DNA of 64,000 nt from VXYL01 sp965203685 (GCA_965203685.1 OZ241908.1:682001-746000), one strand, 5' to 3'. Shown: positions 34,361 through 43,548, counted from the first letter of the stretch. Notes: generated from the sequence alone by a model not told the origin. Made by a program: numbers and translations.

Positions 34361-34429
34361 GGCACGCGGACGGCCACGTCGGCGTTCAGGCCTGGCACGG
34401 AGCACATGCGGGCCGGAGGCCCGCGTGCC
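34361..34429. repeat. Composite REP-like element (B+A), degenerate
   Basis: GGCACGCGGACGGCCACGTC (34361-34380) with further B sequence is followed by the spacer GGCCTGGCACGGAGCACA and the A hairpin TGCGGGCCGGAGGCCCGCG (34407-34425). It has the same layout as the 30347-30416 copy but more mismatches in the B arm. Confidence 0.6.
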
Positions 34430-34439
34430 ACAGTGAGAC

Positions 34440-34737
34440 AACGGCCTACGTGGTTTTCTCGGCGCCAGTAGCAGCACCTCCCGCTTGCCCGACTCCAAGC
34501 CGACCCTGTCCTCGATGGTGGATGAGCGCCAGGCAGAGCGCCATGTCGGGGTTTTGCCTCCCATCGACCGGGGCGCTCCCCCCCGCCCAAACCTGGCCGG
34601 GCGAACGGTTGCCAGATCCATGATGATCGGGGTGATGTTCCGCAGGCTGCCTTCGCGCGTCTCGCGGTAAAGGGCTCCACCGCATCGTGATCGCCGTCGA
34701 TAGCGACCACCTTGCCCGAGTGGCGGGCCGCGATGAT
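34440..34737 (-). pseudogene. Degenerate 3' fragment of the methyltransferase gene
   Basis: Read on the minus strand, pieces in more than one frame match the downstream methyltransferase: AARHSGKVVAIDGDHDAV, LRNITPIIMDLATVRPA, MALCLALIHH and IEDRVGLESGKREVLLLAP. Several indels and a deletion remove the segment between ALIHH and IEDR. The functional counterpart is at 31304-32770. It is a decayed duplicate, linked to a REP-like element at its 3' end exactly as the intact gene is. Confidence 0.75.
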
Positions 34738-34900
34738 GAAGTAGGTTGACGCGGGCGCCCCGAATCCGGACGCGGAGTTCCAGGAGTGGCGCTACCAGCA
34801 AGGCGATCTCAAAGTGGTGCTCGTAATCCGAAAGTCGACCCGGTCGGCTACGTCCGCCAACTGGAGGCGAAGCCGCTCTTGAGCGGCGTGGCGCCGGGAC
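34735..34900 (+). pseudogene. Remnant of a second gspL 3' end
   Basis: In two frames the plus strand encodes VDAGAPNPDAEFQEWRYQQG and then DPVGYVRQLEAKPLLSGV, matching VVDGAIPNADATFEQWSYQQ and DPIAYIESLEAEPLFSQV of the gspL gene at 43549-44616. A stop and a frameshift interrupt it. It is therefore a fragment of a diverged gspL copy, about 1.5 kb upstream of the present secretion operon. Confidence 0.7.
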
Positions 34901-35049
34901 CATCGTGCCGCCAAGGCGTCTCCGCGCATTCTCGTCGATCTTTCGCCGGACGCGTGAGTCGGGGGTCAGCGCACGCGCGTGCTGGATTCTTGGCAATCCT
35001 GGTCGTGTAGTCTTGCCACCCGGTTGATCGAACTCTGTGGAGACCAACT

Positions 35050-36087
35050 GTGTCGAACATCGTCGTGTGTGCCGACGGCACGTGGAATCGACCGGAGGAA
35101 GACCTCACCACAGACGAGCCGAGCAACGTGCTCAAGCTTGCGCGAGGCGTCTCACCGAGCCACAACGGCATCCGCCAGCACGTCTTCTACGACTGGGGCC
35201 TCGGCAGCTACCACCACCGGACATCGGCGGGCCTGGCCGGACGTGGCATCCACAAGAACATCGTTGACGGCTACCGGTACATTGTCCACAACTACGCGCC
35301 TGGCGATCGCATCTTCCTTTTCGGCTACAGCCGTGGTGCCTACACCGTTAGGGCGCTGTGCGGATTGATCAACAACTGCGGGATCATCCGGGTCACCGAA
35401 GCCCGGCTGATCACCGAGGCCTGGCAGATCTACAAGAGCCCGGAGCCGGAGCACCATCCGAACGGTGCCGCCGCTCGAGTGTTCCGCAAGAAGAACAGCC
35501 ACGAGTCGCGCCTCGTGCACTTCGTCGGCGTCTGGGACACCGTCGGCGCCTTGGGCATCCCGTTCAGCCTGATGGGCCTCTTCGACGGCAACGACGAGTT
35601 CTACGACAACCGTATGGGGGCCAACGTCGCAGCCGCCCGCCACGCGCTTGCCATCGACGAGCAGCGCCAGGATTTCGAGCCGACCTTGTGGCAGCCACGA
35701 GACCGCGTCGACCTCAAGCAGATATGGTTCGCCGGGTGCCACGGCGACATCGGCGGCGGCCATGCGCCCGATCAAGACGGCGCATGCATCTCCGACGTGG
35801 CCCTCGAGTGGATGTTGGATGAGGCGTCCAACGCCGGACTTGGCACGGAAGACCACGTCGACGACCTCATGACCGACGGCACGCTTGCCCAGATCCACCC
35901 GTCACGCACGGGCCTCTTCCGCGTGCGCCCCGCCCTCGGGCGCCCACTCGACCCCCTCGGCGTCGATACCCGCCTACACCCAAGCGTACGAAAACGGTAC
36001 GAGAACAACGACGCCTACCGACCTCCCAACCTCGTGCGGTTGTTACGGAAGCACGACAACAACTGGAACACCTTAGTCGGCACCTGA
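35050..36087 (+). CDS. DUF2235 alpha/beta-hydrolase (phospholipase-like)
   Basis: The 345-residue protein belongs to the DUF2235 family: NIVVCADGTWNRPEED at the N-terminus, IFLFGYSRGAYTVRALCGLI with nucleophile S94 in GYSRG, VHFVGVWDTVGALG (Asp region) and WFAGCHGDIGGGH (His region). Members include type VI phospholipase effectors (Tle1) as well as stand-alone cytoplasmic enzymes. No signal peptide and no vgrG or immunity gene nearby, so a stand-alone hydrolase is more likely. GTG at 35050 has GGAGA upstream. The role in this locus is unclear. Confidence 0.85.
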   Translation: MSNIVVCADGTWNRPEEDLTTDEPSNVLKLARGVSPSHNGIRQHVFYDWGLGSYHHRTSAGLAGRGIHKNIVDGYRYIVHNYAPGDRIFLFGYSRGAYTVRALCGLINNCGIIRVTEARLITEAWQIYKSPEPEHHPNGAAARVFRKKNSHESRLVHFVGVWDTVGALGIPFSLMGLFDGNDEFYDNRMGANVAAARHALAIDEQRQDFEPTLWQPRDRVDLKQIWFAGCHGDIGGGHAPDQDGACISDVALEWMLDEASNAGLGTEDHVDDLMTDGTLAQIHPSRTGLFRVRPALGRPLDPLGVDTRLHPSVRKRYENNDAYRPPNLVRLLRKHDNNWNTLVGT

Positions 36088-36200
36088 GGCCCCATGGTTA
36101 CCGAGTCACCCGGGTCGAGTTGGTCAAGGACATCGGCCAGATGCGCGGCAAGCCCGTCTCTCCGTAACGGCACGGCCGATCTCCAGCCGCGCACGACGGT

Positions 36201-36277
36201 CCGGCCGGGCGGATCGCCCCCGGGACTTTCAGCCCGTTGCCCGCAGCGACACTGGTCGGACGTGCCCGATGTTGCGG
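36201..36277. repeat. 77-bp dispersed repeat, copy 2
   Basis: Counterpart of 27384-27460. Shared blocks are GGGCGGATC, GACTTTCAGC, TTGCCCG, GGTCGGAC and TGCCCGATG. It ends 43 bp before the gspE start codon, so in this copy it may hold the promoter of the secretion operon. Confidence 0.6.
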
Positions 36278-36320
36278 GGACAGGCACGCAAGACGAACGC
36301 TCGCGAGCTATGATGCCGCC

Positions 36321-38006
36321 ATGAAATCGTTGGGCGACATGCTCGTCGAGCGCGGGGCCGTCACGGCCGACGATCTCGCCAAGGCCCGGCAGATCCGGGA
36401 GTCCGCCGGCGGGAACCTCGGTGCGCTCCTTGTCGGCATCGGTGCCGTGTCCGAAGACGTACTCCTGCAGACCCAGGCCGAGCAGCTTGGCATCGTCTAC
36501 CTGCGTACGCCGGAGGACATGCCGGACAACCTCGCCGTGTACCAGTTCATGGTGGAGTCCCCGATCAAGACGGATTGGCTGCTCGACAACCACGTCCTGC
36601 TCTGGCGCGAAGACGACGGGCTCAAGTGCCTGGCAAGAGACGTCCAGGATCGCGCCTTGCACGAGACCCTCGGCTACTTCTATCCCAACGAGTCGACCAC
36701 GTTCTATCTGGCCGCGAACCACCAGATCGACCGTCTGCTCGAGGGCGTGCGCAAGGAGCGCGCGATGGAGACGCTGTTCTCGGGCGACGATGCGCGCCAG
36801 TTGCGGGAGCTAGCGGAAGAGGCGCCGATCATCGCCTTGGTAAACAACCTGCTTGCCCAGGCCGTCGACCTCGAAGCCTCGGACATCCACGTCGAACCGG
36901 CGGAAGAGCTGTTCACGGTGCGCATGCGTGTCGACGGCGTCCTGCACACGCGCCTGACGCAGCCCATCGAGCGGTTCCCGGCCGTCGCCTCCCGCATCAA
37001 GCTCATTGCCGGCATCGACATCGCCGAGCGCCGGCTGCCGCAGGACGGACGGATCGGCGAGCGGATCTCCGGGCGGGACATGGACATCCGCGTCTCCACG
37101 GTGCCCTGTGCCTTCGGAGAGTCCATCGTATTGCGGCTGCTGGCGCAGGAGCGAAGTGATCTCTCACTCACCAACCTCGGCATGGAGCCGGACCACCTCG
37201 CGATGTTCCGCGGCTGGCTCCACGCCAGCAACGGAATCGCGCTGGTCACCGGCCCCACCGGCTCGGGCAAGTCCACGACGCTGGCCGGCGCGCTCGAGGA
37301 AGTCGACGACGGCGTGAAGAAGATCATCACTGTCGAAGATCCCATCGAGTACCAGATTCCGAGCATCACGCAGATTCAGGTCCACGCAGAGATTGGCTAT
37401 ACCTTCGCGCGCGCGCTGCGCCACATCCTGCGGCAGGATCCGGACGTCATCATGATCGGCGAGATTCGCGACCTGGAGACGGCGGAGATCGCGATCCGAT
37501 CCGCGTTGACGGGCCACGTGGTGCTGTCCACGTTGCACACGAACGACGCCGTATCGAGCTTCACGCGGCTTACCGACATGGGCGTGGAGCCATTCCTCGT
37601 GGCCGCGCCGACCCGCGGCGTCCAGGCCCAGCGCCTGGTGCGCCGGGCCTGCCCGCACTGCGCGAAGCCGGCACCGCCCTCGCTGCTCGCGGGCGACCTG
37701 CTGCGCGACACTGCCGAGGGCCTCGTCGGTGACAGTTGGCTCACCACCGAGGGTTGCGATCGTTGCCAGTACACGGGTTTCCGGGGCCGAATGGGCATAT
37801 ATGAACTGGTGCCCATGGGCGACGAACTACAGAACATGATCGTCGGCGGCGCAGCGCTCAACGACCTCAAGCATTTTGCCCACCGCAAGTCCGGCTACCG
37901 GACGCTGCTCCAAGACGGGCTCATCAAGGCGTCGCAAGGCAAGACGACCGTAGAGGAAGTGATGCGGCTGACCCTCACCGACATGGAAGGCCCAACGCAG
38001 GAGTAA
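36321..38006 (+). CDS. gspE: Type II secretion ATPase GspE
   Basis: The 561-residue cytoplasmic ATPase powers pseudopilus assembly. It has the N-terminal MshEN/GspE_N domain (GDMLVERGAVTADDLAKARQ), ASDIHVEP, Walker A GPTGSGKST (311-319), the Asp box and VIMIGEIRDLETAEIA (Walker B region), and the zinc-binding tetracysteine C444-x2-C447...C479-x2-C482. ATG at 36321 is the first gene of the gsp series. A 77-bp dispersed repeat lies just upstream. Length and motifs are normal, so it should be active. Confidence 0.95.
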   Translation: MKSLGDMLVERGAVTADDLAKARQIRESAGGNLGALLVGIGAVSEDVLLQTQAEQLGIVYLRTPEDMPDNLAVYQFMVESPIKTDWLLDNHVLLWREDDGLKCLARDVQDRALHETLGYFYPNESTTFYLAANHQIDRLLEGVRKERAMETLFSGDDARQLRELAEEAPIIALVNNLLAQAVDLEASDIHVEPAEELFTVRMRVDGVLHTRLTQPIERFPAVASRIKLIAGIDIAERRLPQDGRIGERISGRDMDIRVSTVPCAFGESIVLRLLAQERSDLSLTNLGMEPDHLAMFRGWLHASNGIALVTGPTGSGKSTTLAGALEEVDDGVKKIITVEDPIEYQIPSITQIQVHAEIGYTFARALRHILRQDPDVIMIGEIRDLETAEIAIRSALTGHVVLSTLHTNDAVSSFTRLTDMGVEPFLVAAPTRGVQAQRLVRRACPHCAKPAPPSLLAGDLLRDTAEGLVGDSWLTTEGCDRCQYTGFRGRMGIYELVPMGDELQNMIVGGAALNDLKHFAHRKSGYRTLLQDGLIKASQGKTTVEEVMRLTLTDMEGPTQE

Positions 38007-38009
38007 GGC

Positions 38010-38067
38010 GAAGCCCCGGCTGGTCTCTGCGGGGTACGCGGGCCTCCCGGCCCGCACTGGGGGCTTC
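38010..38067. repeat. REP-like hairpin, type A, inside a larger inverted repeat
   Basis: The A palindrome (38033-38056, GGTACGCGGGCC and GGCCCGCA) is nested between GAAGCCCC (38010-38017) and GGGGCTTC (38060-38067). The nested structure lies between gspE and gspF and may weaken read-through or protect the upstream mRNA. Confidence 0.7.
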
Positions 38068-38135
38068 GTACCGTGGTTTCGGAAAAAGCGTGTGGGTGTC
38101 AAGATGTGGCGCGCTGGCGCAAACTTACCGGCGTA

Positions 38136-39326
38136 ATGGAATACGACTACGAAGTCATTGACGGCAGCGGCCGCACCGTCACGGGGCAGTTCGAGGCGGA
38201 ATCTCCAGCGGACGTTGTGCGGGCGTTGAGCCGTGACGGGCAGACGGTGGTCAACGTTAGCGAGCGGGTGCCGTCTGCGTTGCCGACGTTCCAGCGGCGG
38301 CTGCGGCCGGTGGAAATGGTGGTCGCGTTCCATGAACTGGCGACTCTGCTTGAATCCGGCGTTTCCTTGGGCGATGCGATCCTCGCCCAAGGGCGGGGGA
38401 CGTACCATCCGACGCTGGCCAAGGCGTTCGCCGCCATCGGCCGCGACCTCATGCGGGGCTTGAGCTTCCTCGAGGCCCTGCGCGCCAGCGGGCTGCCGTT
38501 GCCGGACTACGTCTACCAACTCGTCGAAGCCGGCGAGCTCAGCGGCCGGTTGCCGCAGTCGCTTCGCGAGGCCGTCGATCAGCTCGAGTACGACCAGCGG
38601 GTCGCTACCGACATCAAGAGCGCCTTGGTCTATCCCGCGATCCTGATCGCCTCCGGCATCGGCGTCGTGCTGCTCGTGTTCATGGTGGTCGTCCCGGAGT
38701 TCGCGAACCTGCTCGAGGATGCCGACGACCTGCACTTTCTCTCCGAAGCGGTCCTGAGGTCGGGCGTGTGGTTCAACGCCAACACCTGGCTGGTCGTGGG
38801 CATCGTGGCCGGCGTCGCGCTGATCGTCGCCGCGCTGCTTCGCCGCCGATCGGTGCGCCAACGCATCGTCGACGCCGCCGCACGGTTGCCGGTCGTCGGT
38901 GCGTGGCTCACGGAAACCGACACCGCGAAGTGGGCCTCGGTGATGTCAGCCATGCTGAGCGCCCGCGTGGAACTCATGGACGCGCTGGTGCTCGCCGCGC
39001 GCGGCGTGCGCATCACCCGACGCAAGGCGATGCTCGACGGGGCGATCGGCGACGTGCGCGGCGGCAGCGCGCTTTCTGAGGCCCTTGAGAAGCAGTCGGC
39101 GCTGACGCCCACGGGCTACAACCTCGTCCGCGTCGGCGAACAGTCGGGGCAACTCGCGCAGATGATGCGCGCCCTCGCAACGCTCTATGAGGACAACAGC
39201 GCACGACGGATGAAGCGCGTGGTTGCCTTGATCGAGCCGGTTGCCATCCTGTTGATCGGTGGCGCGCTTGGCACCATCATGGTCGGCCTCATTCTCGCCA
39301 TTACGAATGCCAATGCTGTTGTTTGA
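38136..39326 (+). CDS. gspF: Type II secretion inner-membrane protein GspF
   Basis: The 396-residue platform protein has two T2SF domains: residues 60-185 (AFHELATLLESGVSLGDAI, YVYQLVEAGELSGRLPQSL) and 255-385 (WASVMSAMLSARVELMDAL, NLVRVGEQSGQLAQMMRAL), with three membrane segments near 165-190, 215-240 and the C-terminus (IEPVAILLIGGALGTIMVGL). It connects GspE to the pseudopilus. ATG at 38136 (MEYDYEVIDGSGRTV) is the family-typical start; the longer frame upstream covers the repeat. Its end overlaps gspG. Confidence 0.94.
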   Translation: MEYDYEVIDGSGRTVTGQFEAESPADVVRALSRDGQTVVNVSERVPSALPTFQRRLRPVEMVVAFHELATLLESGVSLGDAILAQGRGTYHPTLAKAFAAIGRDLMRGLSFLEALRASGLPLPDYVYQLVEAGELSGRLPQSLREAVDQLEYDQRVATDIKSALVYPAILIASGIGVVLLVFMVVVPEFANLLEDADDLHFLSEAVLRSGVWFNANTWLVVGIVAGVALIVAALLRRRSVRQRIVDAAARLPVVGAWLTETDTAKWASVMSAMLSARVELMDALVLAARGVRITRRKAMLDGAIGDVRGGSALSEALEKQSALTPTGYNLVRVGEQSGQLAQMMRALATLYEDNSARRMKRVVALIEPVAILLIGGALGTIMVGLILAITNANAVV

Positions 39327-39771
39327 CCGCATCAAATCGCGCGATACGACCAGAGGCTGGTCGTTGCTCGAGTTGATGGTCGTGCTCGCCATCATCGCCC
39401 TGATCGGCGCACTTGTGGGGCCGGCGCTATTAACACAGACAGAGGGAGCCAAGGCCAAGGCTGCGGACGCCCAGGTGAAGATGTTGCGGGGCTCGTTGCT
39501 AACCTATCGCCTGGACGTCGGCCAGTTCCCGTCCACCGCGCAGGGCCTCGCCGCACTCAACACGGCCCCGCAAGAGGTCGCCGAGTATTGGCGCGGGCCG
39601 TACCTCGACGACGAGGTGCCGCTTGACCCATGGCGCAAGCCGTACGTGTACGAGTTCCCGGCCGAGACCAGGCACGGATTCGCGCTCTATTCGCTGGGCG
39701 CGGACTCGGCGCCGGGTGGGGAGGATCTCGACGCCGATATTGGGTTGTTGCCTCAGGCGGAGACCCGGTAA
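39307..39771 (+). CDS. gspG: Major pseudopilin GspG
   Basis: Product of about 154 residues with a short leader and the class III cleavage site RGW|SLLELMVVLAI; tryptophan rather than phenylalanine is the first mature residue, and glutamate is present at +5. The body has the GspG calcium-site region (PLDPWRKPYVYEFPAETRHG, GADSAPGGEDLDADIG). It forms the pseudopilus shaft. ATG at 39307 or 39313 are both possible; both overlap the end of gspF by some bases. A prepilin peptidase gene is not in the window. Confidence 0.93.
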   Translation: MPMLLFDRIKSRDTTRGWSLLELMVVLAIIALIGALVGPALLTQTEGAKAKAADAQVKMLRGSLLTYRLDVGQFPSTAQGLAALNTAPQEVAEYWRGPYLDDEVPLDPWRKPYVYEFPAETRHGFALYSLGADSAPGGEDLDADIGLLPQAETR

Positions 39772-39779
39772 TCCGCAGC

Positions 39780-39851
39780 GGTACGCGGGCCTCCCGGCCC
39801 GCATCGAACCTTGAACGCGGCCGGAATGCGGACGAGGACGTCTGCGCGCAC
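39780..39851. repeat. Composite REP-like element (A+B)
   Basis: The A hairpin (GGTACGCGGGCC...GGCCCGCA, 39780-39803) is followed after about 20 bp by a type B palindrome (GAATGCGGACGAGGACGTCT, 39824-39843, continuing to 39851). It lies 9 bp after gspG and directly before the Rpn remnant. Confidence 0.75.
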
Positions 39852-39856
39852 GAAGG

Positions 39857-40547
39857 GTCGATGTCATCGTCGTTCATTCCGGAGTACCGACCTGGACCGC
39901 GCCCGGCGCCGCCGAACGCGTGGCCATTTCGGCGGACGGCGAGGTGCTGGCGTGCCTGTCGGAACCCTACGCCGCGCTTGGCGCGCGCCGGCTTCCTCGG
40001 GAACATCTGCCGTCACGCAACCTGGTTTCGACGCTGTTCGAACTCAACGGCATCGAGGACGTCGACGACGCGGCGGCGCCTTTGGAGCAGCTCGGCGAGT
40101 GGCTGCCTGGTCTGGGCGTTTTCGCGGGACTGGTCAGGGCAGTGTATGCCGAGTGGCTGGCGACGACGATGCCGACACTGTTCCCGGGCGGTGACGCGGC
40201 GGCAATGGTCGAACAGTTCACGGTGGCGGGCTTCGAGGAGGAAACCATGGCGGTAACGGTTCTGGAGGAACGGCTGCAGCGGCGAATCAGGCGCGAGCGC
40301 CGGGATGGCGAGGCGGTCGGTGAACGGCGGGGCATCGAGCAAGGCGCACGACGGGCGCTTGCCGACACCCGGAGTCTGCTCGCCGGCCAGGTGGCGCCGA
40401 AAGTTCGGCGCAAGCACGGCAGACCGCACCGCCGAGCTGCTGGCCGGGATCGGCGACGCCGAGGGTCTCCGCCGCGCCGGCGAATGGATCATCGACTGCG
40501 CGACGGCTGACGAGTTGGTCGCACGCCTCGAGAACGGCAGCCCGTAG
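39857..40547 (+). pseudogene. Rpn-family remnant between gspG and gspH
   Basis: The N-terminal nuclease core is missing. What remains reads VDVIVVHSGVPTWTAPGA, RNLVSTLFELNGIEDVDDAA, FAGLVRAVYAEWLATTMPTL and an ERRGIEQGARRAL linker, then shifts frame near 40390-40400 into RRKFGASTADRTAELLAGIG and the closing helix. The body and EQG linker resemble the C-terminal half of Rpn-family proteins such as the frameshifted gene at 27486. It has no start codon with a ribosome site and probably no function, but it shows that a mobile gene entered the secretion operon. Confidence 0.6.
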
Positions 40548-40565
40548 CGGTTGATCCCCCACGGG

Positions 40566-40723
40566 CGGCGCGCGGGCGTCCACGTCTGCAATGGGCTTGG
40601 TAGCAGGCCGGAATGCGGACGTGGACGTCCGCGTACCTCCAGGGTTCTGGCGGAGGCATGGTACGCGGGCCTCCTGGCCCGCATATCTCTTGCGGACGTT
40701 CGGGACGTGGACGTCCGCGTGCC
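40566..40723. repeat. Cluster of REP-like elements (A-B-A-B)
   Basis: Four palindromes in series: a degenerate A (40566-40594), B (40611-40637, GAATGCGGACGTGGACGTCC), A (40660-40683, GTACGCGGGCC...GGCCCGCA) and B (40702-40723, GGGACGTGGACGTCCGCG). Spacers are about 20 bp. The array ends 15 bp before the gspH start and fills the gap between the Rpn remnant and gspH. Confidence 0.7.
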
Positions 40724-40738
40724 GCCCGGTCGGCTAAG

Positions 40739-41179
40739 ATGCTTGGGATGACGTGCGGTGTTGTCCTGCGGAACGGGTTCAGCTTGCTAGAGCTGCTCGT
40801 CGTTCTCGCGTTGGTTAGCCTTGTCGCGGCGTTGGCGCTTCCGAACCTTGTGGGCCTCTACGACAGTGCGACGCGGGCGACCGAGCGGGATTCGATCCTG
40901 GATCAGTTCGCGGGCATTGGTCGGGAGGCCATGCTCAAGGGCCATGGCTATGCGGTGTACAGCACAGCGGATCCGCAGCCCAGCGATGTGCCGAATGCCG
41001 GCGTTCATGCCTATCCACTGCTCGTCCCGGAAGGCTGGCAGGTCGAATTGGACCGGCCGCTGCGGGTGCGCCCCAACGGCGTCTGCCTCGGCGCGACCGT
41101 CACCCTCAGCCATCCCGATTCCGCACCGGTAGAGGTGGCCTTGGAGCCGCCTTACTGCCGAGTAGAAGATGGTGCTTAG
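40739..41179 (+). CDS. gspH: Minor pseudopilin GspH
   Basis: A product of about 146 residues with prepilin site RNG|FSLLELLVVLALVSL and a beta-rich C-terminal domain (NGVCLGATVTLSHPDSAP), fitting the GspH tip pseudopilin. ATG codons at 40739 and 40748 are both usable; neither has a strong ribosome site. It overlaps gspI by 11 bp. It belongs to the gspHIJK block that initiates pseudopilus formation. Confidence 0.87.
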   Translation: MLGMTCGVVLRNGFSLLELLVVLALVSLVAALALPNLVGLYDSATRATERDSILDQFAGIGREAMLKGHGYAVYSTADPQPSDVPNAGVHAYPLLVPEGWQVELDRPLRVRPNGVCLGATVTLSHPDSAPVEVALEPPYCRVEDGA

Positions 41180-41600
41180 GCGCACCCGCCCAAGGCCAGC
41201 CGGCTTCACGCTGCTCGAAGCGGTGGTTGCGATGGCGATCTTCGCCGCCGCGGGCATGGCGCTGTACGCACTTTTCAACACCAACCTGAACTCCCTCGGC
41301 CGCGCGCAGGACGTCACCGCCCAGCTTCCCACCGTTTACAGGGCCATGGAGTACCTGTCAGTGATAGACCCGGCGCAGCAACCGACCGGGCAGATGGAGC
41401 TCGATGGCTACGGCGTGACCTGGTCGTCGCGCCTGGTGGAACCGGTACGCGAGAGCCAGACTGCCCAGGGCTTTCGCGGCTACCACGAGCTTGGCCTGTA
41501 CGAGATCACTTTCGACATCAACCGCGTCGACGAGGTGGTGGCCAGCCACCAGCTTCGCGTCATCAGTCAGCGCCAAGTCCGCTGGCCATCGCTCGAATGA
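41169..41600 (+). CDS. gspI: Minor pseudopilin GspI
   Basis: A 143-residue protein with cleavage site PAG|FTLLEAVVAMAIFAAAG and the GspI-type compact C-terminal domain (WSSRLVEPVRESQTAQGF). It overlaps gspH upstream and gspJ downstream (ATGA at 41597). GspI, J and K form the tip complex with GspH in known systems. Confidence 0.87.
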   Translation: MVLRRTRPRPAGFTLLEAVVAMAIFAAAGMALYALFNTNLNSLGRAQDVTAQLPTVYRAMEYLSVIDPAQQPTGQMELDGYGVTWSSRLVEPVRESQTAQGFRGYHELGLYEITFDINRVDEVVASHQLRVISQRQVRWPSLE

Positions 41601-42196
41601 CGGACGGGCCTATGCGTACACCCAGATTCGCCGGCTTGACCCTCCTCGAGATGCTGGTTGTCTTGGCACTGGTGGCCCTGCTTGGCACGCTGATCGCCCA
41701 AGGCTTGGGCTTCTTCCTCGCCCGCTACGACACCGTGCAGCGCGTGGCCCGGGATGCCGGGCAGGCGGGCCTTCAGCAACACTGGTTCGCGTCGTCCGTC
41801 GAAGGCATGGTTCCGTACCGTCAGTTGGAGCTCCAGTTCACGGGCGATGCTGCCACCTTCACTGGCATCACCACCCAGCCCTTGGCGGCGGAGTCGGGCA
41901 TGCCGGTGCGCGCGCGGTGGAGCATCGAGGACGACGGTGTCGCTAGCCATGTCCGCTATCAGGAGGACGCCGCGCCCACGAATGCCGGCGTATCGAGGTG
42001 GACCGTGCTGCGCACGCCCGAGGAGGTCGCCTTCCAGTACGCAGGCGTGGACGGCACGTGGCTCGATGCGTGGCCGGCGCGCGAAGTCGGCGAGCGGATC
42101 CCGCGGATGGTCCGGCTGGTCGGCCCCGGTGGCGTCATCTGGCTTGCCCGCTTCGACCTATTCCCCGAACCCGTCGCTAACTACAGCGAGTTCTGA
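41597..42196 (+). CDS. gspJ: Minor pseudopilin GspJ
   Basis: A 199-residue protein with site FAG|LTLLEMLVVLALVALLG; leucine replaces the usual phenylalanine at +1, but Glu+5 is kept. The remaining part (VRARWSIEDDGVASHVRYQE, VRLVGPGGVIWLARFDLF) fits GspJ in length and position. The stop overlaps the gspK start (TGATG). Confidence 0.87.
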   Translation: MTDGPMRTPRFAGLTLLEMLVVLALVALLGTLIAQGLGFFLARYDTVQRVARDAGQAGLQQHWFASSVEGMVPYRQLELQFTGDAATFTGITTQPLAAESGMPVRARWSIEDDGVASHVRYQEDAAPTNAGVSRWTVLRTPEEVAFQYAGVDGTWLDAWPAREVGERIPRMVRLVGPGGVIWLARFDLFPEPVANYSEF

Positions 42197-43200
42197 TGGC
42201 AAGGTCCGGAGGTTTCGTACTGGTCGCCACGCTTTGGGTGCTCGCTGGGCTCGCCGTCCTGGCCAGCTACATCGATGGCGTGACCACCGACAGCGTCGAG
42301 CGTGCGACGGCGGCCCGGCTTGCGCTGCAGCGCGAACTGGACCGTCGCAACACCGAAACGACCCTGGTCTACATGCTGGCAACCAACCGCAAGAGCCACC
42401 GGGCGCTCGTCGTCGAAAACGAGCAGCGCTTCGTCGAGTTCGTCGACGAGCAGTTGCCGCAGACGGGCGATGCCGAGTTTGCGCTCACCGGCCAGGCCTA
42501 TGCGGGGCTGGGTGAGATAGGCTTTGCGATCCAGGACGAGGCGGGCATGGTGCCCGTCAATACGCCGAACGCACCGCAGCTTGCGGCGATGCTCCGCCAC
42601 GTGGGCGTGTCGGCCCAGGATGCGGTTCGCGTCGTCGCCCGCGTCTCCGACTACGTGGACATCGACGTCGATCTAACGCTGAACGGCGCCGAGCACTTCG
42701 ACTATGTACGCCGCGGCCTGCCGCCGCCGCCCAACTGGCTGATGGCAAGTCCCTTGGAACTGAAGAAGGTGCTCGGCGTCGAGCAGATCATCACCGACGA
42801 GCAATGGCGTCGACTGCGACCGGTTCTCACGATGCGGCAGGGCATCGGGCTCAATGTCAGCACGATGCCGCCGGACCTCATCGCGGCGCTGCTCGATGCG
42901 GACGAAAGGGCCGTTCAGGACATCATGGGGGAGAGCGCCATGCGTCCCCTGCGCGCCAACCGTCTCATGCAGCTTGCCGGTTGGGCCGCGACGATCGACC
43001 CGGAAGAACTCCGGGTTCTGCCGGCGGACCACCTGCGGATCACCACGTGGCACCCCGGCGGTGCGCGGCACGTCGCTGGCATCCACCTGACGCCCTATGT
43101 CGACGGCGCCGCGTACCGCCACGACTACCGCTACACGGAGTCGCCCGCCGACGCCGCCGCCGCGCCGATTGGCGTACCCACAGCGCCACTACTCCAGTAG
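42196..43200 (+). CDS. gspK: Minor pseudopilin GspK
   Basis: The 334-residue largest minor pseudopilin has site SGG|FVLVATLWVLAGLAVL without Glu at +5, as usual for GspK, and the helical insert domain (LRHVGVSAQDAVRVVARVSD, LTLNGAEHFDYVRRGLPPPP). It caps the pseudopilus tip. It ends directly before a repeat cluster that separates it from gspL. Confidence 0.9.
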   Translation: MARSGGFVLVATLWVLAGLAVLASYIDGVTTDSVERATAARLALQRELDRRNTETTLVYMLATNRKSHRALVVENEQRFVEFVDEQLPQTGDAEFALTGQAYAGLGEIGFAIQDEAGMVPVNTPNAPQLAAMLRHVGVSAQDAVRVVARVSDYVDIDVDLTLNGAEHFDYVRRGLPPPPNWLMASPLELKKVLGVEQIITDEQWRRLRPVLTMRQGIGLNVSTMPPDLIAALLDADERAVQDIMGESAMRPLRANRLMQLAGWAATIDPEELRVLPADHLRITTWHPGGARHVAGIHLTPYVDGAAYRHDYRYTESPADAAAAPIGVPTAPLLQ

Positions 43201-43207
43201 CGCTGTG

Positions 43208-43372
43208 GGTACGCGGGCGTCCCCGCCCGCACTGGACCCATGCAACGACGCCGAATGCGGAGACGGACGTCCGCGCACCTCCCAGCGTTCGGCGGCGTCG
43301 GGGTACGCGGGCCTCCCGGCCCGCATTGGGCTTGCACCGGACCTGGAATGCCGACGCGGACGTCCGCGCACC
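43208..43372. repeat. Two tandem composite REP-like elements (A+B, A+B)
   Basis: First composite: A at 43208-43231 (GTACGCGGGCG, CGCCCGCA) and B at 43253-43279 (GAATGCGGAGACGGACGTCC). Second: A at 43302-43325 (GTACGCGGGCC, GGCCCGCA) and B at 43346-43372 (GGAATGCCGACGCGGACGTC). They fill most of the 348-bp gap between gspK and gspL. The last 170 bp of the gap holds no gene I can support; a promoter for gspLMCD may be there. Confidence 0.75.
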
Positions 43373-43548
43373 TCGACGGCGCAACCCACTAGACGATGCA
43401 CCAGGGCATGTCGTCCCCCGGCCGCGTACCTCCCGCTCCATCCGAGCCGTTAGAACTCCGTATACTCCCCCAACCGGCTTCCAGTTAACGCCTCGCAGGG
43501 ATGAAGCGCCTCCGCGTTGAAGGACGATCCGCACACGGCACCGGTACG

